In this document: piece after piece, positions 7,762 to 13,869 of the stretch
Position numbering within the stretch: the first letter of the stretch is position 1
Layout: each line of letters starts with the position of its first letter
DNA from: an uncultured Prevotella sp.
GTDB lineage: Bacteria > Bacteroidota > Bacteroidia > Bacteroidales > Bacteroidaceae
Reading direction: 5' to 3'
Assembly (NCBI GenBank): GCA_900557035.1
Contig: USRA01000042.1
Coordinates: 1-18,807, forward strand
DNA: 18,807 nt
The notes under the pieces: generated by a model
Told to the model about the DNA's origin: nothing
The model's input: the letters and a program-made list of their open reading frames with translations, nothing else
Database searches by the model: none
Position numbers and translations under genes: made by a program

Positions 7762-8055
7762 ATGTTTCAGAAATTCATTATCAATAGAGAAGGCGTACTG
7801 AAGTTCGGCCACGTCTATCTGCATCGTGACATGCTGGCTCCGGGCGAGCAATGCACCTACGGCGGAGGTTTATGGAAGATAGATGAAGGCAGGGGAGCCA
7901 TCGTGCTCTATGGCAGAAGTTTCGACTTCGGTCCTCCTGATTTCGACTTTGTGAAACAGATAGACTGGACGGGCTTGGGGGGAACTCCCCGCCCGCTGCT
8001 CTATCTGCCCCATTGGCCTAACGAAGAGGAGATAGTGCCCATCATCATCAATTAA
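7762..8055 (+). CDS. Small protein of unknown function
   Basis: A 97-residue protein not assigned to a named family. It has no signal peptide or membrane segment and is probably cytoplasmic. Visible features are a Gly/aromatic-rich middle (CTYGGGLWKIDEGRGAIVLYGRSFDFGPPDFDF) and a Pro-rich C-terminus (GGTPRPLLYLPHWPNEEE), which suggest a compact all-beta fold. It starts 61 bp after the esterase stop in the same direction with no promoter seen between, so cotranscription is likely. Codon use looks like that of its neighbours and the protein sequence appears constrained, which supports a real gene. The sequence at its stop codon is duplicated 35 bp downstream. Confidence 0.65.
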   Translation: MFQKFIINREGVLKFGHVYLHRDMLAPGEQCTYGGGLWKIDEGRGAIVLYGRSFDFGPPDFDFVKQIDWTGLGGTPRPLLYLPHWPNEEEIVPIIIN

Positions 8056-8095
8056 GAAAAGAGGAAGTTTTTCCAATCATCATCAATTAAGAAAA
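8041..8095. repeat. 20-bp direct repeat, 35-bp period
   Basis: ATCATCATCAATTAAGAAAA occurs perfectly at 8041-8060 and 8076-8095. The first copy contains the last codons and the stop of the small gene. It looks like a local tandem duplication of a gene end. Confidence 0.85.
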
Positions 8096-8097
8096 TA

Positions 8098-8120
8098 TTA
8101 TAATTTTCCATAAATTATAA
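8098..8120. repeat. All-A/T 9-bp inverted repeat upstream of the NlpE-like promoter
   Basis: TTATAATTT (8098-8106) and AAATTATAA (8112-8120) form a perfect dyad with a 5-bp centre, ending 8 bp before the -33 element at 8129. It may be a binding site for an activator, or a weak hairpin at the end of the preceding unit. Confidence 0.4.
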
Positions 8121-8128
8121 GTCATAAG

Positions 8129-8160
8129 TTTGCAAGAAAGAGAATAAAAGTGTACTTTTG
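8129..8160 (+). promoter_or_regulatory. Promoter of the NlpE-like lipoprotein gene
   Basis: TTTG (8129-8132), a 20-bp spacer and TACTTTTG (8153-8160) match the Bacteroidetes -33/-7 consensus. The predicted leader of about 58 nt consists mainly of the A-rich triplicate repeat at 8169-8215. Confidence 0.75.
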
Positions 8161-8168
8161 CCGAAAGA

Positions 8169-8215
8169 ATTCGCTTTAAAAAGAATTCACTAAAAAAAGT
8201 ATTCACTTAAAAAGC
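8169..8215. repeat. Three imperfect 15-16-bp repeats in the nlpE-like leader
   Basis: ATTCGCTTTAAAAAG, ATTCACTAAAAAAAGT and ATTCACTTAAAAAGC follow one another with a 16-bp period between the promoter and the start codon at 8225. They make an unstructured A-rich leader, which favours translation initiation in Bacteroidetes. Confidence 0.6.
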
Positions 8216-8224
8216 AGTAGAGAT

Positions 8225-8692
8225 ATGAAAAAGAAATTAGTTTTGACAGCAACCGTTATCGCTGCATTATCAGTAGCTTCTTGCAACAGCAAGAAAGCAG
8301 GACAGAATGGAAACGATGAAAATGCCAGTTATACAGAAGATTCTGCCTTGGTAGAAAAAGACGGAAGCGTAAAATTGCCAGCCGTAGAAGGAACTTACGA
8401 GGGAACTCTTCCTGCCGCCGACTGCCCAGGCATCAAGACGGTGTTGACGCTCAAGGCAGACAGCACCTATCAGTTTACTTCTGATTATATCGACCGCAAG
8501 GATGGTCACGATGAGTTCAGCGGCATCTACAAGATGCTTGCCAACGGCGTGGTAATGATTACCCGTCCATCTTCTGGCGAGAACTCTTTCTACAAGGTGA
8601 AGGATGAGCATAGCCTCATCATGACCGATTCACTGGGCAATGAGCCAGAAGGCGAGATAGCCAAGCACTATGTGTTGACTAAGAAGAAGTAA
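8225..8692 (+). CDS. NlpE-like envelope lipoprotein
   Basis: A 155-residue lipoprotein. The signal MKKKLVLTATVIAALSVASC ends in a lipobox with Cys20. After a polar linker (21-52) comes one NlpE N-terminal-type beta-barrel: GTYEGTLPAADCPGI, KTVLTLKADSTYQFTSDYIDRKD, FSGIYKMLANGVVMIT and a final YVLTKK strand. In E. coli, NlpE senses surface contact and copper or lipoprotein-trafficking stress through the Cpx system, and its N-domain carries a CxxC pair. Here the first Cys of that pair is Ala64 (AADC), leaving only Cys67, so disulfide or metal sensing by this motif is unlikely. The short single-domain form is common in Bacteroidetes. It has its own promoter; the role is probably envelope stress or copper-related. 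Confidence 0.75.
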   Translation: MKKKLVLTATVIAALSVASCNSKKAGQNGNDENASYTEDSALVEKDGSVKLPAVEGTYEGTLPAADCPGIKTVLTLKADSTYQFTSDYIDRKDGHDEFSGIYKMLANGVVMITRPSSGENSFYKVKDEHSLIMTDSLGNEPEGEIAKHYVLTKKK

Positions 8693-8750
8693 ATTCCTTA
8701 TTACACCCCCTCGCCCTTTTCATCTCATTCCCTCATATAAAGAGCGCGGC

Positions 8751-8801
8751 AATGCGTGGCATTAAGTGGCAACAGAAATATACCACTTATTGCCACGCAT
8801 T
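8751..8801. repeat. 19-bp near-perfect inverted repeat
   Basis: Arms 8751-8769 (starting AATGCGTGGCA) and 8783-8801 are reverse complements with one mismatch, around a 13-nt loop. It lies 58 bp after the NlpE-like gene and before the next promoter, so it can act as a terminator, but there is no U-run after it. Its GC-rich core in an AT-rich gap also fits a REP- or MITE-like element. Confidence 0.75.
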
Positions 8802-8893
8802 ATTCACTTATAACCATGGAGTAAAACTTATGGGTGATAGATGGACTATATAATTATTAATAGAAAATATCTATAATAAAATAGCCAATAACT

Positions 8894-8925
8894 TTTGTTT
8901 ATCTATCATAAAAACCGTAACTTTG
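8894..8925 (+). promoter_or_regulatory. Promoter of the thiol protein-ferredoxin-oxyR operon
   Basis: TTTG (8894-8897), a 20-bp spacer and TAACTTTG (8918-8925) form a strong Bacteroidetes promoter 29 bp before the first start codon. It is the only promoter seen for the four genes through 11112, so oxyR may be cotranscribed and could control its own operon. Confidence 0.8.
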
Positions 8926-8953
8926 CACCAGATTTTTAAATAAAACAAAAATA

Positions 8954-9355
8954 ATGATGGAAACAAGAAAAGAAATAGCAGCAGAAAAGAAGCGTTGTGG
9001 GTCTCATAATTGTACCCAGGCAGTGGTTTGTACCTATTATGATTATACTGGTATAGACGAAGAGACCCTTAGAAATGTGGGCAATGCCTTTGCGGCAGGA
9101 ATGGGTAATATGGAAGGAACCTGCGGTGCCCTAGTAGGAGCAGGAATGGTATTGGGCCTTGCTACAAAGGATAAGGCTAAGTCTGTCAAGGCGATGCGAC
9201 AGATCATGACCCAATTCCAGCAGCGCAACGGGGCTACCCAATGCAAGCTTCTCAAAGGGGTGGGCACTGGTAAGATACTAAGAGAATGCCCACTCTGCGT
9301 AGCCGATGCGGCAGAATTCCTGGAAGGCCAATTGGAAAAACTAACCGATCAATAA
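8954..9355 (+). CDS. C_GCAxxG_C_C family redox protein
   Basis: A 133-residue protein with seven Cys: C15, C20, C26, C57, C97, C112 and C115. The central GTCGALVGAGMVLGL (residues 55-69) is the family signature (C-GCAxxG), and the flanking Cys complete the C_GCAxxG_C_C pattern. Proteins of this family are small, cytoplasmic, presumably iron-sulfur or redox-active thiol proteins; no reaction is established. Here it is the first gene of an operon with a 2[4Fe-4S] ferredoxin 6 bp downstream, a NapH-like membrane protein and OxyR. That context points to electron transfer to or from the Cys-rich centre. Met1 or Met2 may start translation. Confidence 0.85.
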   Translation: MMETRKEIAAEKKRCGSHNCTQAVVCTYYDYTGIDEETLRNVGNAFAAGMGNMEGTCGALVGAGMVLGLATKDKAKSVKAMRQIMTQFQQRNGATQCKLLKGVGTGKILRECPLCVADAAEFLEGQLEKLTDQ

Positions 9356-9361
9356 AAGCAG

Positions 9362-9553
9362 ATGGCAAAATACAAGGCGCAAAGCGAGCAAGACCGCTGC
9401 GTGGCATGTGGTGTTTGCGTAAAGGTATGTCCCAAAGATGCCGTAAGCATCTTCCGGGGATGTTATGCTGTAGTAAATGAGGATTTGTGCATAGGCTGCG
9501 GCATCTGTGAAAAGAACTGTCCGGCAGGAGTCATGCACAAGATATTGAGATAA
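9362..9553 (+). CDS. 2[4Fe-4S] ferredoxin
   Basis: A 63-residue bacterial-type ferredoxin. Two CxxCxxCxxxCP motifs are complete: C13, C16, C19, C23 and C43, C46, C49, C53, each set giving ligands for one cluster with the last Cys exchanged between clusters. An extra Cys34 lies between them. It carries single electrons in the cytoplasm. It begins 6 bp after the thiol protein gene and ends 18 bp before the membrane protein gene, so all three are very likely cotranslated. Its likely partners are those two proteins. Confidence 0.95.
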   Translation: MAKYKAQSEQDRCVACGVCVKVCPKDAVSIFRGCYAVVNEDLCIGCGICEKNCPAGVMHKILR

Positions 9554-9571
9554 CAGATTAAAAGCATTTTT

Positions 9572-10150
9572 ATGGCAAGACAAAAAAGCAAGAAATGGAG
9601 TGATTATCTGTGGCTGGTATCCGCCACCTATTTCACCCTTGGGTTCTTCAATATCGTGTTTGCGTGGCTGGGAGTCATCTGTTTTATGATTCCGCTGCTC
9701 ATGGCTGTTTTCGGAGGCGGCAAGGGATATTGCAACAACTATTGTGGGCGAGGTCAGCTTTTCCTGCAAATAGGCAACACCCTGAGATGGTCGCGCAAGA
9801 AGGTGGCACCAAGATGGCTCTCATCTAAATGGTTTCGTCATGGATTCCTGCTGTTCTTCATGTTCTTCTTCATCCAAATGATTATTCTCACAGTGATGGT
9901 GGCAAAGGGCGCGGAGAATCTCCATCAGACCATTCACCTGCTCTGGACCTTTGATGTTCCCTGGCACTGGGCATATCCAGTAGAGATTGAGCCCTGGAAG
10001 GCACAGTTTGCCTTCGGTCTCTATGGCATCATGCTCACCTCGCTGATAGTGGGTGTGCTACTCACCATCTTCTATCGTCCTAGAACCTGGTGTGTTTTCT
10101 GTCCGATGGGCAACATGACTCAACTCATCTGCAAGCTCAAGGCAAGATAA
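9572..10150 (+). CDS. NapH/NosR-like membrane iron-sulfur protein
   Basis: A 192-residue integral membrane protein with about four transmembrane segments (roughly 13-33, 34-50, 89-110 and 146-167). Two Cys pairs are conserved in position for this superfamily: C54 and C58 in GYCNNYCGRGQ after the second segment, and C174 and C177 in TWCVFCPMGN after the last one. NapH, NosR and CcoG-like proteins use such CxxxC/CxxCP motifs to handle electrons at the membrane; the two C-terminal ferredoxin-like domains of NapH are missing here. The separate ferredoxin encoded just upstream may replace them. It could pass electrons between the quinone pool and the thiol protein, in either direction; this is inference. 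Confidence 0.75.
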   Translation: MARQKSKKWSDYLWLVSATYFTLGFFNIVFAWLGVICFMIPLLMAVFGGGKGYCNNYCGRGQLFLQIGNTLRWSRKKVAPRWLSSKWFRHGFLLFFMFFFIQMIILTVMVAKGAENLHQTIHLLWTFDVPWHWAYPVEIEPWKAQFAFGLYGIMLTSLIVGVLLTIFYRPRTWCVFCPMGNMTQLICKLKAR

Positions 10151-10185
10151 GCCCTGTACTTGGCTGATATAAATAGAATAACGAT

Positions 10186-11112
10186 ATGAATGTACAGCAA
10201 CTGAAATATATTGTGGCACTCAACCGCTTTCGCAATTTTGCGAGAGCGGCAGAGGCTTGTCAGATTTCGCAGCCTACACTCAGTGCCATGCTTGTGAAAC
10301 TGGAGGAAGAACTGGACACCCGTATCTTCGAACGAAGCAACAAGACTGTATCTCCCACAGCATCAGGCAAGAAGATTATCCGTCAGGCTGAAACGGCATT
10401 GCAGGAAATAGACCGCATCTCAGAAATAGTGATGGAAGAAAAGGGAGAGATAGGTGGAAAGTTGTCGCTCGCCGTGGGACCTACCATTGCACCTTATATC
10501 CTGCCCAAGTTCATCAAATACTATCGGGAAAACTATCCATCGGTAGATTTCAACATCCTTGAACTGAAGGCTGATTTCATGCTCGATTCCCTACTTCGTG
10601 GTGAGACAGATGCCGGCATAGCCATTTCCGACAATAGCCGTAAAGGCATATTGGAGATTCCGCTCTACACAGAAAAGTTCTATGTGTATCTTGCCGAGAG
10701 CTGCTGGCGCAAGCTCCCAGTTTTCAAGCCTGAGAATCTGGAGTATGAAAACATGTGGATAATGAAGGAGGCACAGTGTCTGCGCAATAGTGCCTTTTCA
10801 TTCTGTAAGGCCCGCAGCAAGGGTCATCATATCTATGAGGCGGGCAGCATCGAGACCCTGATAAGGATAGTGGATGAGAATGGCGGCTTCACCATCATCC
10901 CAGAGATGCACCTGCCTTTTCTGAGTGAGGAGCAGCGCAGAAATGTGAGAAAGATAGAGGGAGATTACCTGTCGCAGAGGCGCATATCAATCTACATCAG
11001 AGAGGATTATATCCGTGAGCGTATGCTGAATACCCTTGTCGATACCCTCAAAATGTTTATTCCGGAAGAGATGATGGGAGAAGGTATCAGGAAATACGGC
11101 ATCAAGCTGTAG
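10186..11112 (+). CDS. oxyR: OxyR-type peroxide-sensing LysR regulator
   Basis: A 308-residue LysR-family protein. The N-terminal helix-turn-helix spans about residues 1-60 (FARAAEACQISQPTLSAMLVKLE), followed by the linker helix and a periplasmic-binding-like sensor domain. The segment EAQCLRNSAFSFC has Cys198 and Cys207, which match the redox Cys pair of E. coli OxyR (199 and 208) in both spacing and surrounding residues, so a peroxide-driven disulfide switch is expected. It follows the membrane protein gene by 35 bp without a visible promoter and probably belongs to that operon. Targets should include peroxide-defence genes elsewhere, and possibly the operon itself. Confidence 0.9.
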   Translation: MNVQQLKYIVALNRFRNFARAAEACQISQPTLSAMLVKLEEELDTRIFERSNKTVSPTASGKKIIRQAETALQEIDRISEIVMEEKGEIGGKLSLAVGPTIAPYILPKFIKYYRENYPSVDFNILELKADFMLDSLLRGETDAGIAISDNSRKGILEIPLYTEKFYVYLAESCWRKLPVFKPENLEYENMWIMKEAQCLRNSAFSFCKARSKGHHIYEAGSIETLIRIVDENGGFTIIPEMHLPFLSEEQRRNVRKIEGDYLSQRRISIYIREDYIRERMLNTLVDTLKMFIPEEMMGEGIRKYGIKL

Positions 11113-11125
11113 GACTTGACTTCAA

Positions 11126-11156
11126 AAAGCCCTGATGCCTTTTGCACCAGGGCTTT
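11126..11156 (+). terminator. Terminator 1 after oxyR
   Basis: AAAGCCCTG (11126-11134) pairs with CAGGGCTTT (11148-11156) around a 13-nt loop, 13 bp after the oxyR stop. The U-run is short, so it may be leaky. Confidence 0.65.
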
Positions 11157-11183
11157 AACTGCGCCACAAGGCGATAAGGAAAT

Positions 11184-11226
11184 AAAGGGTTGCAATCCTT
11201 CTTTCCGAAGATTACAACCTTTTTTC
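11184..11226 (+). terminator. Terminator 2 after oxyR
   Basis: The arm 11184-11201 pairs with 11207-11222 with two bulged bases and one G-U pair, loop TTTCC, followed by a T-run. With the hairpin at 11126 it gives a tandem terminator that closes the redox operon. The remaining bases up to 11308 hold nothing recognisable. Confidence 0.75.
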
Positions 11227-11308
11227 TTTTATCCTTATCTAATGATTATCATCTATAGTCAATATCATAACGTGGCATTAACGAGAAAAGAAACAAGAAA
11301 CATAATTC

Positions 11309-12477
11309 CTAATCTCTCAAGCACCCTATCGGCACAACATATACACCGTCCTGCGGACGCTGGTAGGCATATTTACCGACACCGGTCAGCACCATTTTAA
11401 AAGATGGAGCCTTCATCTTATCGGTATCGATTTTACTTTCCAATGTCACCAGGTTTCCTGCGCCCTCCTCTATGAGCTTGTCGCCACCCAGCTTCACCTC
11501 TATCAATCCATACTTACCATTACGAAGATGAACCACAGCATCACACTCCAGACCTTTTCTGTCACGAAAATGATAAACGGAGCCGCCTAATGCATCGGCA
11601 TAGACTCTCAAATCACGCACACACAAGGTTTCAAAGAATAAGCCAAACTTACTCAAATCATTGATCAAATCATCCGGTCCCATTCCCAATGCAGCCGTTG
11701 CAATCGAAGGGTCGGTAAAATATCTGGTATCAGAAGTACGTATTGCCGACTTGCTTCTCATATTCGGGTTCCAGGCAGTAGAATCCTCTATCACAAATAT
11801 CTTCTTCAAAGCCTTGATATAGGAATAGATGGTATTCTCGCTAACCTCAGTACTCTCATTGTTGGCTATATCTGCCAAAATGGTACCTGCTGTAGCCTGA
11901 CTTCCCTGATTTCTCGCATACGAACGCATAATCCTCCGTGCCAATTCACTATCACGATTGACTCCATCTACACGGGATACATCGAATCTGGTTACTGCCT
12001 CAAAATACTCAAAGGCCTGCTGTAAAGCTGCCTGTTTGCTTTTCTTATCCAAGGCTTTCGGCCAGCCACCCCGACAAGTCAAATATGCCAGATGCTCCAA
12101 GTCGATTGGGTTGATTCCTTCTACGAAGTAATCCGTCCTGTCGGCTGCAAACAATTTGGCAAGGCTCACCTCTCCTGTAGAATCCCCTGATTCCCACAAA
12201 CTCATTGTTCGGAGTTTGAGCCAGGCAAAACGCCCCGTTCCCGTATGAAAGATTTCGTCATAACTAGGTGGCACAGCAGACCCGGTCAGTATGAACTGCC
12301 CATCATCATCACGCTTATCCACTTCATTTCTCACGGCATCCCAGAACTTTGGTGCTATTTGCCATTCATCTATCAATCGTGGCGTTTCACCCCGAAGCAA
12401 CAGTTTGATATTGGTATTGGCCATAGCTATTTTTCTACCAATATTTTATCTGCAATTCTTGCTTTATATTCTTTCAT
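11309..12477 (-). pseudogene. DUF4143 ATPase, P-loop lost by internal deletion and frameshift
   Basis: The 371-codon main frame (from 12424) encodes most of a DUF4143 ATPase: ETPRLIDEWQIAPKFWDAVR, the Walker B/sensor region GQFILTGSAVPP, and the C-terminal core RKGLECDAVV...YGLIEVKLG. It begins just after where the P-loop should be. The missing start lies upstream in another frame: an ATG at 12477 followed by KEYKARIADKILVEK and a TAG at 12427-12429, which is the typical N-terminus of this family. The junction therefore joins residue 16 directly to the region after the P-loop, dropping about 45-55 codons including Walker A and shifting frame. The promoter is intact. A truncated protein from the internal ATG could be made but could not bind ATP in the usual way. 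Confidence 0.8.
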
Positions 12478-12502
12478 AAAATCTCATTTTTAATTTCTGA
12501 TG

Positions 12503-12536
12503 CAAAAATAATATATTTTATTGAATATCAAGCAAA
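12503..12536 (-). promoter_or_regulatory. Promoter of the DUF4143 pseudogene
   Basis: On the minus strand TATTTTTG (12503-12510) lies 26 bp before the original ATG at 12477. Candidate -33 elements are TTG at 12529-12531 (18-bp spacer) and TTTG at 12533-12536 (22-bp spacer). It supports 12477 as the ancestral start codon. Confidence 0.55.
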
Positions 12537-12564
12537 TAAAACAGTTAAACTTTGTTGCTTTTCT

Positions 12565-12607
12565 ATTTCATTGTGGCAGTTGACCCAATTTCGTTGTGAC
12601 AGTTGGC
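12565..12607. repeat. Two 20-bp direct repeats, 23-bp period
   Basis: ATTTCATTGTGGCAGTTGAC (12565-12584) and ATTTCGTTGTGACAGTTGGC (12588-12607) differ at three positions. They end 4 bp before the stop of the GH16 gene and lie upstream of the damaged ATPase gene. Repeated blocks of about 20 bp are a known feature of IS21-family ends, so this may be an insertion-sequence remnant; no transposase is present. Confidence 0.6.
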
Positions 12608-12611
12608 GGAA

Positions 12612-13478
12612 TTATTTCTTCTGATACACCCTTACATAATCGATGAAATACTTCATCGGAAGAGCGGAATCATCGATTTCGCCACCATTATCACCGCCCA
12701 GGGCCAGATTGAGCAGGAGATATTGCGGCTTCCTGAAAGGCTGCTCGCCATTGCCCAGCTTGCCATTCACCGCCTCATCCTGGCGAATCTCATTGAGAAG
12801 TTCATCGTCCAGATAAAGACGGATGCTCTGCTCATCCCAATCCATTCGCCAAACGTGGAACTTATCAGCCCATTGCTTATCACGATCTGTGAAATGGGTG
12901 AAAGGGATAGCCCTACTGTTCCATTTTGCCGTCCAAGGCTTGTCGGTTCCCCAGCAGGCATTGGCAAGGATATGAGGCACACCCTGCTTGCGATAATACT
13001 CCATCATGTCGATTTCTCCATTCGATGGCCAGTCCATGCCACGTCCCAGAAGCCAGATGGCAGGCCAGGCTCCACCAGCCGTAGGAATCTTTGCCCTTAC
13101 CTCTACCCTGCCATAGAGAAACTCCTTCTTCTCTGCCGTATTCACCGAGGCTGAGGTATATTGTATCTTTTCGATATTCTCAGGCCATCGGCTGCTGTTC
13201 CTCCTAAAACCAGGATTCCTGCGAGGCTTCTTCTCTTTGCGGGCCTCAATGACGAGATTGCCATCCTTGCAATAGGCATTGGCTTTCTGGTACCATTGCG
13301 CCTCATGGTTGCGCTTGAATCCCTCCTCGTAGTTCCACACCTTGGAATCAAGAAGTCCATCGGTATTGAACTCATCACTCCATACCAATTTCCAGTCGTT
13401 CTGAGCCATCAGGGCAGATGGAGCTAAAGCCATTGCCACTACTCCGAACGCCATTCCCATTTTCTGCTTTACATTCAT
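12612..13478 (-). CDS. Secreted GH16 endo-beta-glucanase (laminarinase type)
   Basis: A 288-residue protein from the chosen start, with a signal peptide ending in ALMAQ. The mature part is a single GH16 jelly roll: WKLVWSDEFNTDGLLDSKVW near the start, YGRVEVRAKIP, GGAWPAIWLLG, the catalytic motif NGEIDMMEYY (nucleophile E155, D157, acid/base E160), then FHVWRMDWDEQSIRLYLDD and the closing strand FIDYVRVYQK. The EIDxxE form with the extra Met is that of laminarinase-like GH16 subfamilies, which cut beta-1,3 or mixed-linkage beta-glucans; related enzymes attack agar or porphyran. There is no lipobox, so it is periplasmic or secreted. An in-frame ATG at 13535 would put 19 residues before the signal and is rejected. 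No SusC/D pair is visible nearby. Confidence 0.9.
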   Translation of the reverse strand: MNVKQKMGMAFGVVAMALAPSALMAQNDWKLVWSDEFNTDGLLDSKVWNYEEGFKRNHEAQWYQKANAYCKDGNLVIEARKEKKPRRNPGFRRNSSRWPENIEKIQYTSASVNTAEKKEFLYGRVEVRAKIPTAGGAWPAIWLLGRGMDWPSNGEIDMMEYYRKQGVPHILANACWGTDKPWTAKWNSRAIPFTHFTDRDKQWADKFHVWRMDWDEQSIRLYLDDELLNEIRQDEAVNGKLGNGEQPFRKPQYLLLNLALGGDNGGEIDDSALPMKYFIDYVRVYQKK

Positions 13479-13594
13479 ATTGATTGATTGTTTTGTTATT
13501 AATTTCCAATGATTGTCAGTTTCACGTATAATCATAGAATCAATAATACTGATGATTACTGAATTAATGATGCTTATGATTACCTAAGATTATG

Positions 13595-13602
13595 CAAAAA
13601 TA
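13595..13602 (-). promoter_or_regulatory. -7 promoter box of the GH16 gene
   Basis: On the minus strand this reads TATTTTTG. It gives a leader of about 110 nt. The -33 position has no TTTG; instead the 21-bp direct repeats (13624-13664) begin there, as expected for a promoter that depends on an activator. Confidence 0.55.
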
Positions 13603-13623
13603 CAAAATTACGATAAGAAAGAA

Positions 13624-13664
13624 GAGTACTTTTCGAGAAATCAGGAGTATTTTTCGAGAAATCA
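13624..13664. repeat. Two 20-bp direct repeats at the GH16 promoter, 21-bp period
   Basis: GAGTACTTTTCGAGAAATCA (13624-13643) and GAGTATTTTTCGAGAAATCA (13645-13664) differ at one base. The 21-bp period is two helical turns, which puts both copies on one DNA face, directly upstream of the GH16 -7 box. This is the expected geometry of tandem activator sites, for example for an AraC-type or hybrid two-component regulator. Confidence 0.65.
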
Positions 13665-13750
13665 AAAGTTATATTCTACATTCCAACATATTACAAACCC
13701 ATTACATTCTCATCTTTCACGTTAAATTCAATTAAGTTTTACCTCATAAC

Positions 13751-13782
13751 TTTCGCAATTTCAGATATTTTTCCTAATTTTG
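13751..13782 (+). promoter_or_regulatory. Promoter of the TerC-family gene
   Basis: TAATTTTG (13775-13782) is a consensus -7 box; TTTC at 13751-13754 lies 20 bp upstream as a near-match -33 element. The leader to the ATG at 13870 is about 80 nt. Confidence 0.6.
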
Positions 13783-13869
13783 CGTCCACGTTTCCAACGG
13801 ATGAAATGAATATTAAGATTAGATTATAAAATTAGGTATTATAAAAAAATAGACAAGAAAAAAAGAAAA

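Noticed and set aside
13783..13869. Manganese (yybP-ykoY) riboswitch upstream of the TerC gene
   Set aside because: These riboswitches often precede TerC/Alx genes, but the leader is short and AT-rich and the conserved loops were not seen.
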